Shown: piece after piece, positions 6,818-13,464 of the stretch
Position numbering within the stretch: the stretch's first letter is position 1
How the letters are laid out: the number at the start of each line of letters is the position of its first letter
DNA from: JBFKAV01 sp041621405
GTDB taxonomy: Bacteria > Pseudomonadota > Alphaproteobacteria > Rhodobacterales > Rhodobacteraceae
DNA length: 21,269 bases
NCBI GenBank assembly: GCA_041621405.1
Contig: JBFKAV010000045.1
Coordinates: 1-21,269, forward strand
Direction: 5' to 3'
Translations under genes and position numbers: made by a program
Notes under the pieces: generated by a model
Told to the model about the DNA's origin: nothing
The model's input: only the letters and a program-made list of their open reading frames with translations
Database searches by the model: none

Positions 6818-7705
6818 ATGCAGGCGGTGCTACCCTTTCCCGACATCTCGCCCGAGCTCTTCGCCATCGAGTTCGGCGATCTCCGGTTCGCGCTGCGCTG
6901 GTATGCGCTGGCCTATATCGCGGCACTCGTCCTCGGCTGGCGCATCGTCGTCGCCCTGGTGAAACGGCCGCGGCTCTGGCCCGGTGGCACTGCGCCGATC
7001 ACACCCGGGCAGGCCGAGGAGCTGCTCACTGCCGTGATCCTCGGCGTCATCCTCGGCGGCCGGCTCGGCTACGTGCTGTTCTACAAGCCCGCCTACTACC
7101 TGGCGAACCCGATCGAGATCCCGATGCTCTGGCAGGGCGGCATGTCGTTCCATGGCGGCCTTCTCGGCGTGGTGATCGCGATCCTGATCTTCGCCCGGAG
7201 GCACGCGGTGCCGATCTTCCAGCTCGCCGACGCGCTGGCGGTGGCCACGCCGGCGGGGCTGTTCTTCGGGCGCCTCGCCAACTTCATCAACGCCGAGCTC
7301 TGGGGCCGGCCGAGCGAGGTGCCCTGGGCGGTGGTCTTCCCCGGCGAGGCCGCCCAGACCTGCGGCCTCGACTGGCCCCTACCCTGCGCGCGCCACCCCT
7401 CGCAGCTCTACGAGGCCGGACTCGAGGGCCTCGTGCTCGGCGCGCTGCTGCTCGCCCTTGCGCTGGTCGGCGGCCTGAAGCGCCCGGGGCTGGCCACCGG
7501 CCTCTTCCTCGCCGGCTACGGTGCGGCCCGCGCCTTCGTCGAGATGTTCCGCCAGGCCGACGCGCACTACATCACCGCCGAGAACCCGCTCGGCCATATC
7601 GTCCGCCTCACCGAGACGGTCGGGTTCTCGATGGGCCAGCTCCTGTCGCTGCCGATGCTGCTCATTGGCCTCGCGCTGATCCTCGCGGCCCGCCGCCGGG
7701 CATGA
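6818..7705 (+). CDS. lgt: Prolipoprotein diacylglyceryl transferase
   Basis: 295 residues, a multi-spanning inner-membrane enzyme that moves diacylglycerol from phosphatidylglycerol to the lipobox Cys of prolipoproteins. Hydrophobic segments cover most of the chain. Family motifs are present: MSFHGGLLG with His112, the Lgt signature GRLANFINAELWGRP (151-165, containing the essential Arg152), RHPSQLYEA (192-200) and GAARAFVEMFR (235-245, with the conserved second Arg). Canonical GRIGNFIN is GRLANFIN here. The ATG at 6818 was chosen because PFPDISPELF is the usual N-terminus and the longer frame adds only a non-conserved extension. It is the first gene of an operon; its stop overlaps midA as ATGA. 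Confidence 0.96.
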   Translation: MQAVLPFPDISPELFAIEFGDLRFALRWYALAYIAALVLGWRIVVALVKRPRLWPGGTAPITPGQAEELLTAVILGVILGGRLGYVLFYKPAYYLANPIEIPMLWQGGMSFHGGLLGVVIAILIFARRHAVPIFQLADALAVATPAGLFFGRLANFINAELWGRPSEVPWAVVFPGEAAQTCGLDWPLPCARHPSQLYEAGLEGLVLGALLLALALVGGLKRPGLATGLFLAGYGAARAFVEMFRQADAHYITAENPLGHIVRLTETVGFSMGQLLSLPMLLIGLALILAARRRA

Positions 7706-8763
7706 CGCCGCTGGCCGAGATCCTCACCCGCCGCATCGCCGCCACCGGGCCGATCAGCGTGGCCGAGTACATGGCGGACTGCCTTCTCGATCCCCGGCAC
7801 GGCTACTACGCCACCCGCGACCCTCTGGGCGCCAGGGGCGACTTCACCACGGCACCGGAGATCAGCCAGATGTTCGGCGAGCTTCTCGGCCTGGCGCTGG
7901 CGCAAAGCTGGCTCGACCAGGGCGCCCCGGCGCCGTTCCTGCTGGCCGAGCTCGGCCCCGGCCGCGGCACGCTGATGGCCGACGCGCTGCGGGCCACGAA
8001 ATCCGTGCCGGGCTTCCATGCGGGGATGGCGCTCCACCTCGTCGAGGCCTCACCGGCGCTCAGGGAAAAGCAGGCGGAGGCGCTTCGGGGCTTCGCGCCG
8101 CACTGGCACGGGCGGATCGACACGCTCCCCGAGGCCCCGCTGTTCCTCGTGGCCAACGAGTTCTTCGACGCGCTGCCGATCCGTCAGTTCGTCCGCGACC
8201 CGGCCGGCTGGCGCGAGCGCCAGGTGGCGCTTCTGGGCGGCCGGCTCGGCTTCGGCCTCTCGGCCCCGGCACCGCTCGCCGCCCTCGACCACCGCCTCGA
8301 AGACACCCGGGCCGGCGACGTCGTCGAGACCTGCCCTTCCGCCGGACCCATCGCCGCCGAGGTCGGGCGCCGGATCGACGCCCATGGCGGCGCGGCGCTC
8401 GTGGTCGACTACGGCGGCTGGCGCTCGGCGGGCGACACCTTGCAGGCCGTGCGCGGCCACGCCTACGACGACCCCTTGGCGCATCCGGGCGAGGCCGATC
8501 TCACCGCCCATGTCGATTTCGAGGCGCTGGCCCGAGCCGCCGCCCCCGCCGCCCACAGCGCGCTCGTGGCCCAGGGCGTCCTGCTCGAGCGCCTCGGCAT
8601 CACCGAGCGTGCGCGGGCGCTCGCCGCCCGGCTCGACGGCCCCGCGCTCGAAGCCCATATCGCCGCGCACCGGCGCTTGACCCACCCTGAAGAAATGGGG
8701 AGGGTCTTCCAGTCGCTTGCCATCTTCCCGAGGACCGTGCAGCCCCCTCCCGGATACACATGA
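7702..8763 (+). CDS. SAM-dependent methyltransferase, MidA/NDUFAF7 family
   Basis: 353 residues. By homology with mitochondrial NDUFAF7/MidA, which methylates an arginine of the complex I subunit NDUFS2, it may assist assembly of respiratory NADH dehydrogenase. The bacterial substrate is not proven. Family motifs: GDFTTAPEISQMFGE (46-60), the SAM-binding loop LAELGPGRGTLM (81-92), FLVANEFFDALPIRQFV, and later VVDYGGW and LQAVRGHAYDDPL with AHVDFEAL. Its ATG overlaps the lgt stop and its TGA overlaps the pgeF start, each as ATGA. The three genes form one coupled operon. Confidence 0.93.
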   Translation: MTPLAEILTRRIAATGPISVAEYMADCLLDPRHGYYATRDPLGARGDFTTAPEISQMFGELLGLALAQSWLDQGAPAPFLLAELGPGRGTLMADALRATKSVPGFHAGMALHLVEASPALREKQAEALRGFAPHWHGRIDTLPEAPLFLVANEFFDALPIRQFVRDPAGWRERQVALLGGRLGFGLSAPAPLAALDHRLEDTRAGDVVETCPSAGPIAAEVGRRIDAHGGAALVVDYGGWRSAGDTLQAVRGHAYDDPLAHPGEADLTAHVDFEALARAAAPAAHSALVAQGVLLERLGITERARALAARLDGPALEAHIAAHRRLTHPEEMGRVFQSLAIFPRTVQPPPGYT

Positions 8764-9518
8764 CGCTCGAATTCCTCACCTCCGAGGCCCTTGCTCCCTT
8801 CGCCCACGGGTTCTTCACCCGCCTCGGTGGCGCTTCCTCAGGGGTCTTCGCGGGGCTGAACTGCGGACCGGGCTCCTCGGACCAGGCCGCATGCGTGGCG
8901 ATCAACCGGGCGCGTGCGGCCGAGGCGCTGGGGCTGCCCGCCGAGGCGCTGGTGACGCTGCACCAGATCCACTCGGCCGACGTGCTCGAAGTGAACGGCC
9001 CGATCGAGGCACCCAGCCCCAAGGCCGACGCGCTCGTCACCGCGACGCCCGGACTGGCGCTCGGGGTGCTCACCGCCGATTGCCAGCCCGTGCTCTTCGC
9101 CGATCCCGAAGCGCAGGTGATCGGCGCCGCCCATGCCGGCTGGAAAGGCACGCTCGACGGCGTGCTCGAGGCGACGCTCGCGGCGATGGAGCGCCTCGGC
9201 GCCCGGCGCGACCGCATCGCCGCCGTGATCGGCCCGACGATCAGCCAGCGCGCCTACGAGGTCGGCCCGGAATTCCTCGACCGCTTCTTGGCCGACGATC
9301 CCGACAACGCCCGCTTCTTCGCCGGAGGGGCGGGCGACCGCGTGCAGTTCGACCTGCCTGGCTACAGCCTCCAACGCCTGCGCTCGGCCGGCATCGCCCA
9401 CGCCGAGTGGACTCGCCACTGCACCTATTCCGACCCGGTGCACTTCTTCTCCTATCGGCGCAGCCTGCACGAGTCCGAGGCCGACTACGGACGGCTGCTC
9501 TCGGCGATCCGGCTCTGA
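8760..9518 (+). CDS. pgeF: Peptidoglycan editing factor PgeF (YfiH/laccase-domain family)
   Basis: 252 residues, the usual length. PgeF family proteins bind metal and remove peptidoglycan precursors carrying L-Ser in place of L-Ala; older annotations say multicopper polyphenol oxidase. The three metal/catalytic residues are in place: His71 (LHQIHSADV), Cys108 (LTADCQPVLF) and His125 (GAAHAGWKGTLDGVL). Also seen are the N-terminal FFTRLGGASSGVFAGLN (18-34) and the C-terminal CTYSDPVHFFSYRR (221-234). It is the last gene of the lgt operon. A long imperfect inverted repeat follows (9528-9570). Confidence 0.95.
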   Translation: MTLEFLTSEALAPFAHGFFTRLGGASSGVFAGLNCGPGSSDQAACVAINRARAAEALGLPAEALVTLHQIHSADVLEVNGPIEAPSPKADALVTATPGLALGVLTADCQPVLFADPEAQVIGAAHAGWKGTLDGVLEATLAAMERLGARRDRIAAVIGPTISQRAYEVGPEFLDRFLADDPDNARFFAGGAGDRVQFDLPGYSLQRLRSAGIAHAEWTRHCTYSDPVHFFSYRRSLHESEADYGRLLSAIRL

Positions 9519-9798
9519 CAACCGCGATTGCGGCGCGATGGCGGCGGTCGGGCGCAAGGTTTCGCCGCAATTTCCCGCGGACGAACCTCCGGGCAAGGCA
9601 AAGAACGGCGGCTGCCATGCAATCAACTGCTTGAATTTCTGGAAGGAATCCAAAAGTCGGGATGGACCGGTGCTTTTGCCCTGCATCGGCGGCGCACGGC
9701 CGCGCGGATTTCGGAGCCCCGGCCATGCTGCCGCCCCATTGCAGCGTTTAGCTGATCGGCGACGACGGCGGGACCGATCCCGCCAGGGAGTAGCGCCG
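9519..9798. other. Leader/intergenic region between pgeF and the 39-aa gene
   Basis: 280 bp without a recognised gene. Near the left end TTGCGGCG (9528-9535) and CGCCGCAA (9563-9570, followed by TTT) can pair and may end the lgt-midA-pgeF transcript. The middle is less GC-rich (around 9600-9660) and may hold a promoter, but no clear hexamer pair was found. At the right end a perfect hairpin lies beside the ribosome binding site of the small gene. Confidence 0.5.
9767..9790 (+). promoter_or_regulatory. Hairpin directly abutting the Shine-Dalgarno of the 39-aa gene
   Basis: GGCGGGA (9767-9773), loop CCGA, TCCCGCC (9778-9784) make a perfect 7-bp stem. The next bases AGGGAG (9785-9790) are the ribosome binding site, 8 nt ahead of the ATG at 9799. 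Such a placement could modulate ribosome access or mark the end of a short leader. The structure is seen; its regulatory role is inferred. Confidence 0.45.
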
Positions 9799-9918
9799 AT
9801 GGACCAGAAGAAGATGAAGACGAACCGCCGCTGGATGCGCTGGGTGCTCGTGGCCACCTCCGGCCCGTCGCTGGAAATGCCCTACCGGCGCGGCCAGCGC
9901 CGCCGCCGCGCCGCCTGA
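9799..9918 (+). CDS. Very small basic protein (39 aa), uncharacterised
   Basis: ATG at 9799 to TGA at 9916-9918 encodes 39 residues. The N-terminus is MDQKKMKTNRRWMRWVL and the C-terminus RRGQRRRRAA, so it is strongly basic with a short aromatic/hydrophobic middle. AGGGAG eight bases upstream is a good ribosome binding site. The frame extends further upstream without a stop, but the upstream part has no protein-like pattern. The KKMKTNRRWM opening resembles small hypothetical proteins I recall from other Rhodobacterales; that is memory, not a search. It could bind nucleic acid or ribosomes by charge. Its stop lies inside a perfect inverted repeat shared with the convergent sulfotransferase gene. 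Confidence 0.65.
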   Translation: MDQKKMKTNRRWMRWVLVATSGPSLEMPYRRGQRRRRAA

Positions 9919-9930
9919 GCGGCGCTCAGG
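9914..9930. terminator. Inverted repeat containing both convergent stop codons
   Basis: CCTGAGC (9914-9920), GGC, GCTCAGG (9924-9930): a perfect 7-bp stem with a 3-nt loop. The TGA of the 39-aa gene and the TGA of the sulfotransferase gene are symmetric copies within the two arms. It likely acts as a compact two-way 3'-end hairpin, though no T-runs follow on either side. Confidence 0.5.
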
Positions 9931-11569
9931 GCAGATCCTCGATCGGCCCGAGCGCCTCGAGGAGAGGCCTCAGGTCCTTCTCGTAGCGCTTCCAAGTCCC
10001 CACCGAGCTCGAATAGATCGGCTGGCGCACCTGCGCCGAGCTCAGCGTCTTCACCGCGCGCTCGTTCTTGTGGAACTCGAGACAGGCCTCGTCCCACGGC
10101 AGGCCGCAATAATCGATCATCCTCCGCGCCTGGCCCTCGAGGTCGGCCACGATGTCCTCGTAGCGGACTTCGATGAAGGTCTCCGGCGCCGCCTCGCGCC
10201 AGAACGCGACCTGGGCGGCGAAGAGCTTGTAGAAGCTCGCCGTCCATTCCATCGCGTTGGAGTAGCGGTGGGTTCCGTCGGAGAAGCGCTGCTTGAGGAT
10301 CGCCAGGCACGAGTCGCGCGGCTCGCGGCGCACCACGATGATCTTCGCCTTCGGCAGCGCGAGCGGCACGTGGCCGGTGTGAACGTAGGTGGAGATCGAC
10401 TTGTCGGTGACGATCGGCTTGCCCGGGAACCGCCGCCGGATCTCCGCGGCATAGTCGTGCCCGACCTTGGCGTAGCCCTCGCCGGCATCCGGGCCTTCCT
10501 TGGCGATACGCTCCAGCAACTCCTCCATGGGCTTGTGCAGGATCGCCGTCTCGCCGCCCGCGGTCACCATCGGGTGCGACGAGATGATCTGCTCGGTCAG
10601 CGTTGTGCCGGACCGCGGCATTCCGGTCACGAAGATCGGCGTCAGTTCCTCCGCGCCCTTGCCGGCCCAGCGCCTCGCCAGCGCCGGCGTGTAGGTCTCG
10701 CGCACCCGCTTCGCCGACGCCGCGTCGCTTTCCGCGCCGTAAGGATATCGCTTGGCAGTCAGGTCGTTGGCCTCGTTTAGGTAGAGAAACAACCGGTCGT
10801 CGGCGCGGATGTCCTCCATCGCCTTGGCCAGCGCGTAGGCCATCTGCCGGCGGTCGTCCGATCCGGGCTCTGCCTCGGCGTGGCGCCGCTCCAGCTCGGC
10901 GAGGAGCGGGTCGTCGGGCTTGACCTTGCGAATCCGCGCCCAGACCGCCCAGAACGCCCCGACCGTGGGGTCGGTTTCCACGGCGGCACGCGCATCGGCC
11001 ATCGCCGCGTCGAGATCGCCCAGGGTGAGATGGGTGTCGGCCCGGTTCAGCAGCACTTCAGTCGAGCCAGGCGCCTTCTTCAGCGCCCGGTTCAGATGGC
11101 GCAGGGCAGCCGCGAAGTCGCCGTCCTCGGCGGCCTTCGAGGCCCTTTCGATGAACGGCCTTGCCGCCTCGGGCGCGCTGCGCAGGACCAGATTTCCACT
11201 GCGCTGGCCGAACCGGCGCTGGATCCGTTGCAGGGCCGCCTCGTCGAAGCCTGCCTTGCGCGCCCGCGCCAGCACCGCGCCCGGCGGCTGCTTGCCCTCG
11301 TCGCGGGTGATGTCTGCCAGCAGCCACCAGAGCGTCTCCTCCCCGGGGCGGAGCTTCAGGGCCGCCTCGCAGGCCGCGCGCGCCTCCACGTAGCGGGCCT
11401 CCGCCAGGTGCAGGCGCGCGATCTGGAAATGGGCCTCGGCCACGGTGGGATAGCGTGTCAGGAGCGCGCCGTAGGCCTTGAGCGCCTCGTCGAAGCGCCG
11501 CGCGGCCTGCAGCCGCTGTCCGGCCTGGTAGCCCTCGGTGATGCGTTTTCTGTCGACGGGGGTCAGCAC
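9926..11569 (-). CDS. Tetratricopeptide-repeat sulfotransferase
   Basis: 547 residues from the GTG at 11567-11569, which follows GAGG by 7 nt; an earlier GTG eight codons upstream lacks a ribosome site. The first half (about 10-110 and 145-205) contains TPR-like helical pairs, for example RFDEALKAYGALLTRYPTVAEAHFQIARLHL and GDFAAALRHLNRALKKAPGSTE. The second half is a sulfotransferase domain. FVTGMPRSGTTLTEQIISSHP (about 313-333) holds the 5'-phosphosulfate loop, and VVRREPRDSCLA (about 412-423) holds the 3'-phosphate site with its conserved Arg and Ser. Family members transfer sulfate from PAPS to proteins, glycans or small molecules. No signal peptide or membrane helix is seen. The acceptor is unknown. 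PAPS would come from the Sat/APS kinase encoded at 13465. Confidence 0.9.
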   Translation of the reverse strand: MLTPVDRKRITEGYQAGQRLQAARRFDEALKAYGALLTRYPTVAEAHFQIARLHLAEARYVEARAACEAALKLRPGEETLWWLLADITRDEGKQPPGAVLARARKAGFDEAALQRIQRRFGQRSGNLVLRSAPEAARPFIERASKAAEDGDFAAALRHLNRALKKAPGSTEVLLNRADTHLTLGDLDAAMADARAAVETDPTVGAFWAVWARIRKVKPDDPLLAELERRHAEAEPGSDDRRQMAYALAKAMEDIRADDRLFLYLNEANDLTAKRYPYGAESDAASAKRVRETYTPALARRWAGKGAEELTPIFVTGMPRSGTTLTEQIISSHPMVTAGGETAILHKPMEELLERIAKEGPDAGEGYAKVGHDYAAEIRRRFPGKPIVTDKSISTYVHTGHVPLALPKAKIIVVRREPRDSCLAILKQRFSDGTHRYSNAMEWTASFYKLFAAQVAFWREAAPETFIEVRYEDIVADLEGQARRMIDYCGLPWDEACLEFHKNERAVKTLSSAQVRQPIYSSSVGTWKRYEKDLRPLLEALGPIEDLP

Positions 11570-11642
11570 GGGCGGGCCTCGCTGTCGTGTCACGGCAACC
11601 GCTGCTAGCAGACCGGCGCCCGATGCTCCAGACCCGGCGGGT

Positions 11643-12143
11643 TCACGCGCTCCTGGCGAGCCGCTCCTCGAGCACCTCGAAGGGCACGCCGGGCTGATCC
11701 TTGGCGCCGCGGATCACCAGAGAGGTCTTGACGCTGGCCACGTGATCGGCGCGCAAGAGCTCCTCGGTCAGGAAGTTCTGGAAGCTCGAGAGGTCCGGCG
11801 CCACGCATTTCAGGATGAAGTCGATCTCGCCGTTCAGCATGTGGCATTCACGCACGAGCGGCCAGGCCCGGCACTTCACCTCGAAGGCCGAGAGCGCCGC
11901 CTCCGACTGGTTGTCGAGCCCGACCATGGCGAAGACCTGAACCTCAAAGCCGAGCTCGCGCGGGTTCACGTCGGCATGGTAGCCGCGGATGTATCCGGCC
12001 TCCTCCAGCGTCCTGACTCGCCTGAGGCAGGGCGGCGCCGAGATGCCGACGCGGCGTGCAAGCTCGACATTTGTCATCCGCCCGTCGGTCTGAAGCTCGG
12101 CCAGGATTTTCCGGTCGATCTCGTCGAGTTTCGAACCCGGCAT
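11643..12143 (-). CDS. Lrp/AsnC family transcriptional regulator
   Basis: 166 residues with the two standard parts. The N-terminal HTH is KLDEIDRKILAELQTDGRMTN then VELARRVGISAPPCLRRVRTLEEAGYI (about 5-55). The C-terminal RAM effector domain includes VQVFAMVGLDN and VRECHMLNGEIDFILKCVAPDL, ending in VKTSLVIRG. These proteins assemble as octamers and usually respond to amino acids. The ATG at 12141-12143 follows GGGGAG. It is divergent from trxB across 168 bp that contain several inverted repeats (12191-12219), so autoregulation and control of trxB are likely. The effector cannot be read from sequence. Confidence 0.93.
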   Translation of the reverse strand: MPGSKLDEIDRKILAELQTDGRMTNVELARRVGISAPPCLRRVRTLEEAGYIRGYHADVNPRELGFEVQVFAMVGLDNQSEAALSAFEVKCRAWPLVRECHMLNGEIDFILKCVAPDLSSFQNFLTEELLRADHVASVKTSLVIRGAKDQPGVPFEVLEERLARSA

Positions 12144-12190
12144 GAAAGCTCCCCTCCCGATGTTGCCGAACCTTACGCGGTTCGCCCGGC

Positions 12191-12219
12191 GCGCGCAAGA
12201 ATATTGCGCGCTCGCGCAA
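12191..12219. promoter_or_regulatory. Overlapping inverted repeats, candidate Lrp-type operator
   Basis: GCGCGCAA (12191-12198), AT-rich spacer GAATA, TTGCGCGC (12204-12211) form a dyad with a flexible centre, as Lrp/AsnC sites often do. The right arm is reused in TTGCGCG CT CGCGCAA (12204-12219). The array lies between lrp and trxB and upstream of both starts. Confidence 0.5.
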
Positions 12220-12251
12220 CATTCCTCCCGAGCATGGCCGGGTTGCAGGGC

Positions 12252-12280
12252 TTCCGCAGCGGGGCACGGCAGACTATATC
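12252..12280 (+). promoter_or_regulatory. Predicted trxB promoter
   Basis: TTCCGC (12252-12257) and TATATC (12275-12280) are 17 bp apart, placing a start about 25 nt upstream of the trxB ATG and just downstream of the candidate operator. Confidence 0.4.
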
Positions 12281-12311
12281 GGGGCTCAGGCGACCGAGCG
12301 GCGAGGGCGAG

Positions 12312-13307
12312 ATGGGCGAGACACGTCACACCAGGGTTCTGATCATCGGCTCCGGCCCGGCGGGCTACAGCGCGGCGGTCTATGCCAGCCGCGCGATGCT
12401 GAATCCGATTCTGATCCAGGGCATCCAGCCCGGCGGCCAGCTGACCACCACGACCGAGGTCGAGAACTGGCCGGGCGACACCCATGTGCAGGGCCCTGAC
12501 CTGATGATCCGGATGGAGGAACATGCCAAGGCGGTGGGCACCGAGATCATTACCGATCATATCGACAGCCTCGACCTGTCGAAGCGGCCCTTCGTGGCTG
12601 GCGCCGACAGCGGCACGACTTTCACCGCCGACGCCGTGATCCTGGCCACCGGCGCGCAGGCGAAATGGCTGGGCCTGCCCAGCGAGGAAAGCCTGAAGGG
12701 CTTCGGCGTTTCCGCCTGCGCCACCTGCGACGGCTTCTTCTACCGCGGCAAGGAGATCGTCGTCGTCGGCGGCGGCAACACCGCTGTCGAGGAGGCGCTG
12801 TTCCTCACCAACTTCGCGACCAAGGTCACGCTGGTGCACCGGCGCGACTCGCTCAGGGCCGAGAAGATCCTGCAAGACCGGCTGTTCAAGAACCCGAAGG
12901 TCGAGGTGATCTGGGATCACACGGTCGAGGAAGTGCTGGGCGAGCCCGGCGCCGCCGGCGTCACCGGGGTGCGGATCCGGCATGTCGAGACCGGCAAGAC
13001 GCAGGACGTTCCCTGCGCCGGATTCTTCGTGGCCATCGGCCACGCTCCCGCCTCGGAACTGGTCAAGGACCAGCTCGAGACCCATCTCGGCGGCTACGTG
13101 GTGACCAAGCCCGATTCCACGGCGACCTCAATCCCGGGCGTCTTCGCCGCAGGCGACATCACCGACCACGTGTTCCGCCAGGCCGTCACTTCGGCGGGTA
13201 TGGGCTGCATGGCCGCGCTCGAGGCCGAGCGCTGGCTGGCCGCCGCGGAGGGCGAGGAGCCGCGGGCGATCGGCGCCTACGCGGCGGCGGACGCCGCCGC
13301 CGAGTAG
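12312..13307 (+). CDS. trxB: Thioredoxin-disulfide reductase
   Basis: 331 residues, a cytoplasmic FAD enzyme that passes electrons from NADPH to thioredoxin. FAD-binding motif IIGSGPAGYSAAVYASRA (11-28). Redox-active pair Cys136/Cys139 in SACATCDGFFYRG. NADPH-binding motif VVGGGNTAVEEALFLT (151-166) with HRRDS (176-180). C-terminal FAD contact GVFAAGDITDHVFRQAVTSAGMGCMAA. The ATG at 12312 follows GAGGGCGAG. The last 20 residues (EGEEPRAIGAYAAADAAAE) form an Ala-rich tail that I would not expect to be conserved. It neighbours Lrp (divergent) and the sulfate-activation gene downstream. Confidence 0.96.
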   Translation: MGETRHTRVLIIGSGPAGYSAAVYASRAMLNPILIQGIQPGGQLTTTTEVENWPGDTHVQGPDLMIRMEEHAKAVGTEIITDHIDSLDLSKRPFVAGADSGTTFTADAVILATGAQAKWLGLPSEESLKGFGVSACATCDGFFYRGKEIVVVGGGNTAVEEALFLTNFATKVTLVHRRDSLRAEKILQDRLFKNPKVEVIWDHTVEEVLGEPGAAGVTGVRIRHVETGKTQDVPCAGFFVAIGHAPASELVKDQLETHLGGYVVTKPDSTATSIPGVFAAGDITDHVFRQAVTSAGMGCMAALEAERWLAAAEGEEPRAIGAYAAADAAAE

Positions 13308-13398
13308 CGCCGCGCGACGGCCCTCGCGCCGGGCCGCGCCGCCGTGGTGCCAACCCGCACCTGAAACGCCGCTTTGCAGGAAATGCAGGGCTCGGCGC

Positions 13399-13427
13399 TT
13401 GCCTCGCCGGGCCCCCTGCGCTAGCAG
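13399..13427 (+). promoter_or_regulatory. Weak candidate promoter of sat/APS kinase
   Basis: TTGCCT (13399-13404) and TAGCAG (13422-13427) with a 17-bp spacer, 37 bases upstream of the ATG. The -10 is a poor match, so read-through from trxB is the alternative. Confidence 0.25.
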
Positions 13428-13464
13428 CGCGCCGACACCATCAGGCAAGAGTGACGGCAATCCG

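Noticed and set aside
11643..13085. A 480-codon minus-strand open frame running from opposite trxB into the Lrp gene
   Set aside because: Only its C-terminal 166 residues are the Lrp protein; the remainder is the antisense shadow of trxB and the intergenic region, with no ribosome site or protein-like pattern.
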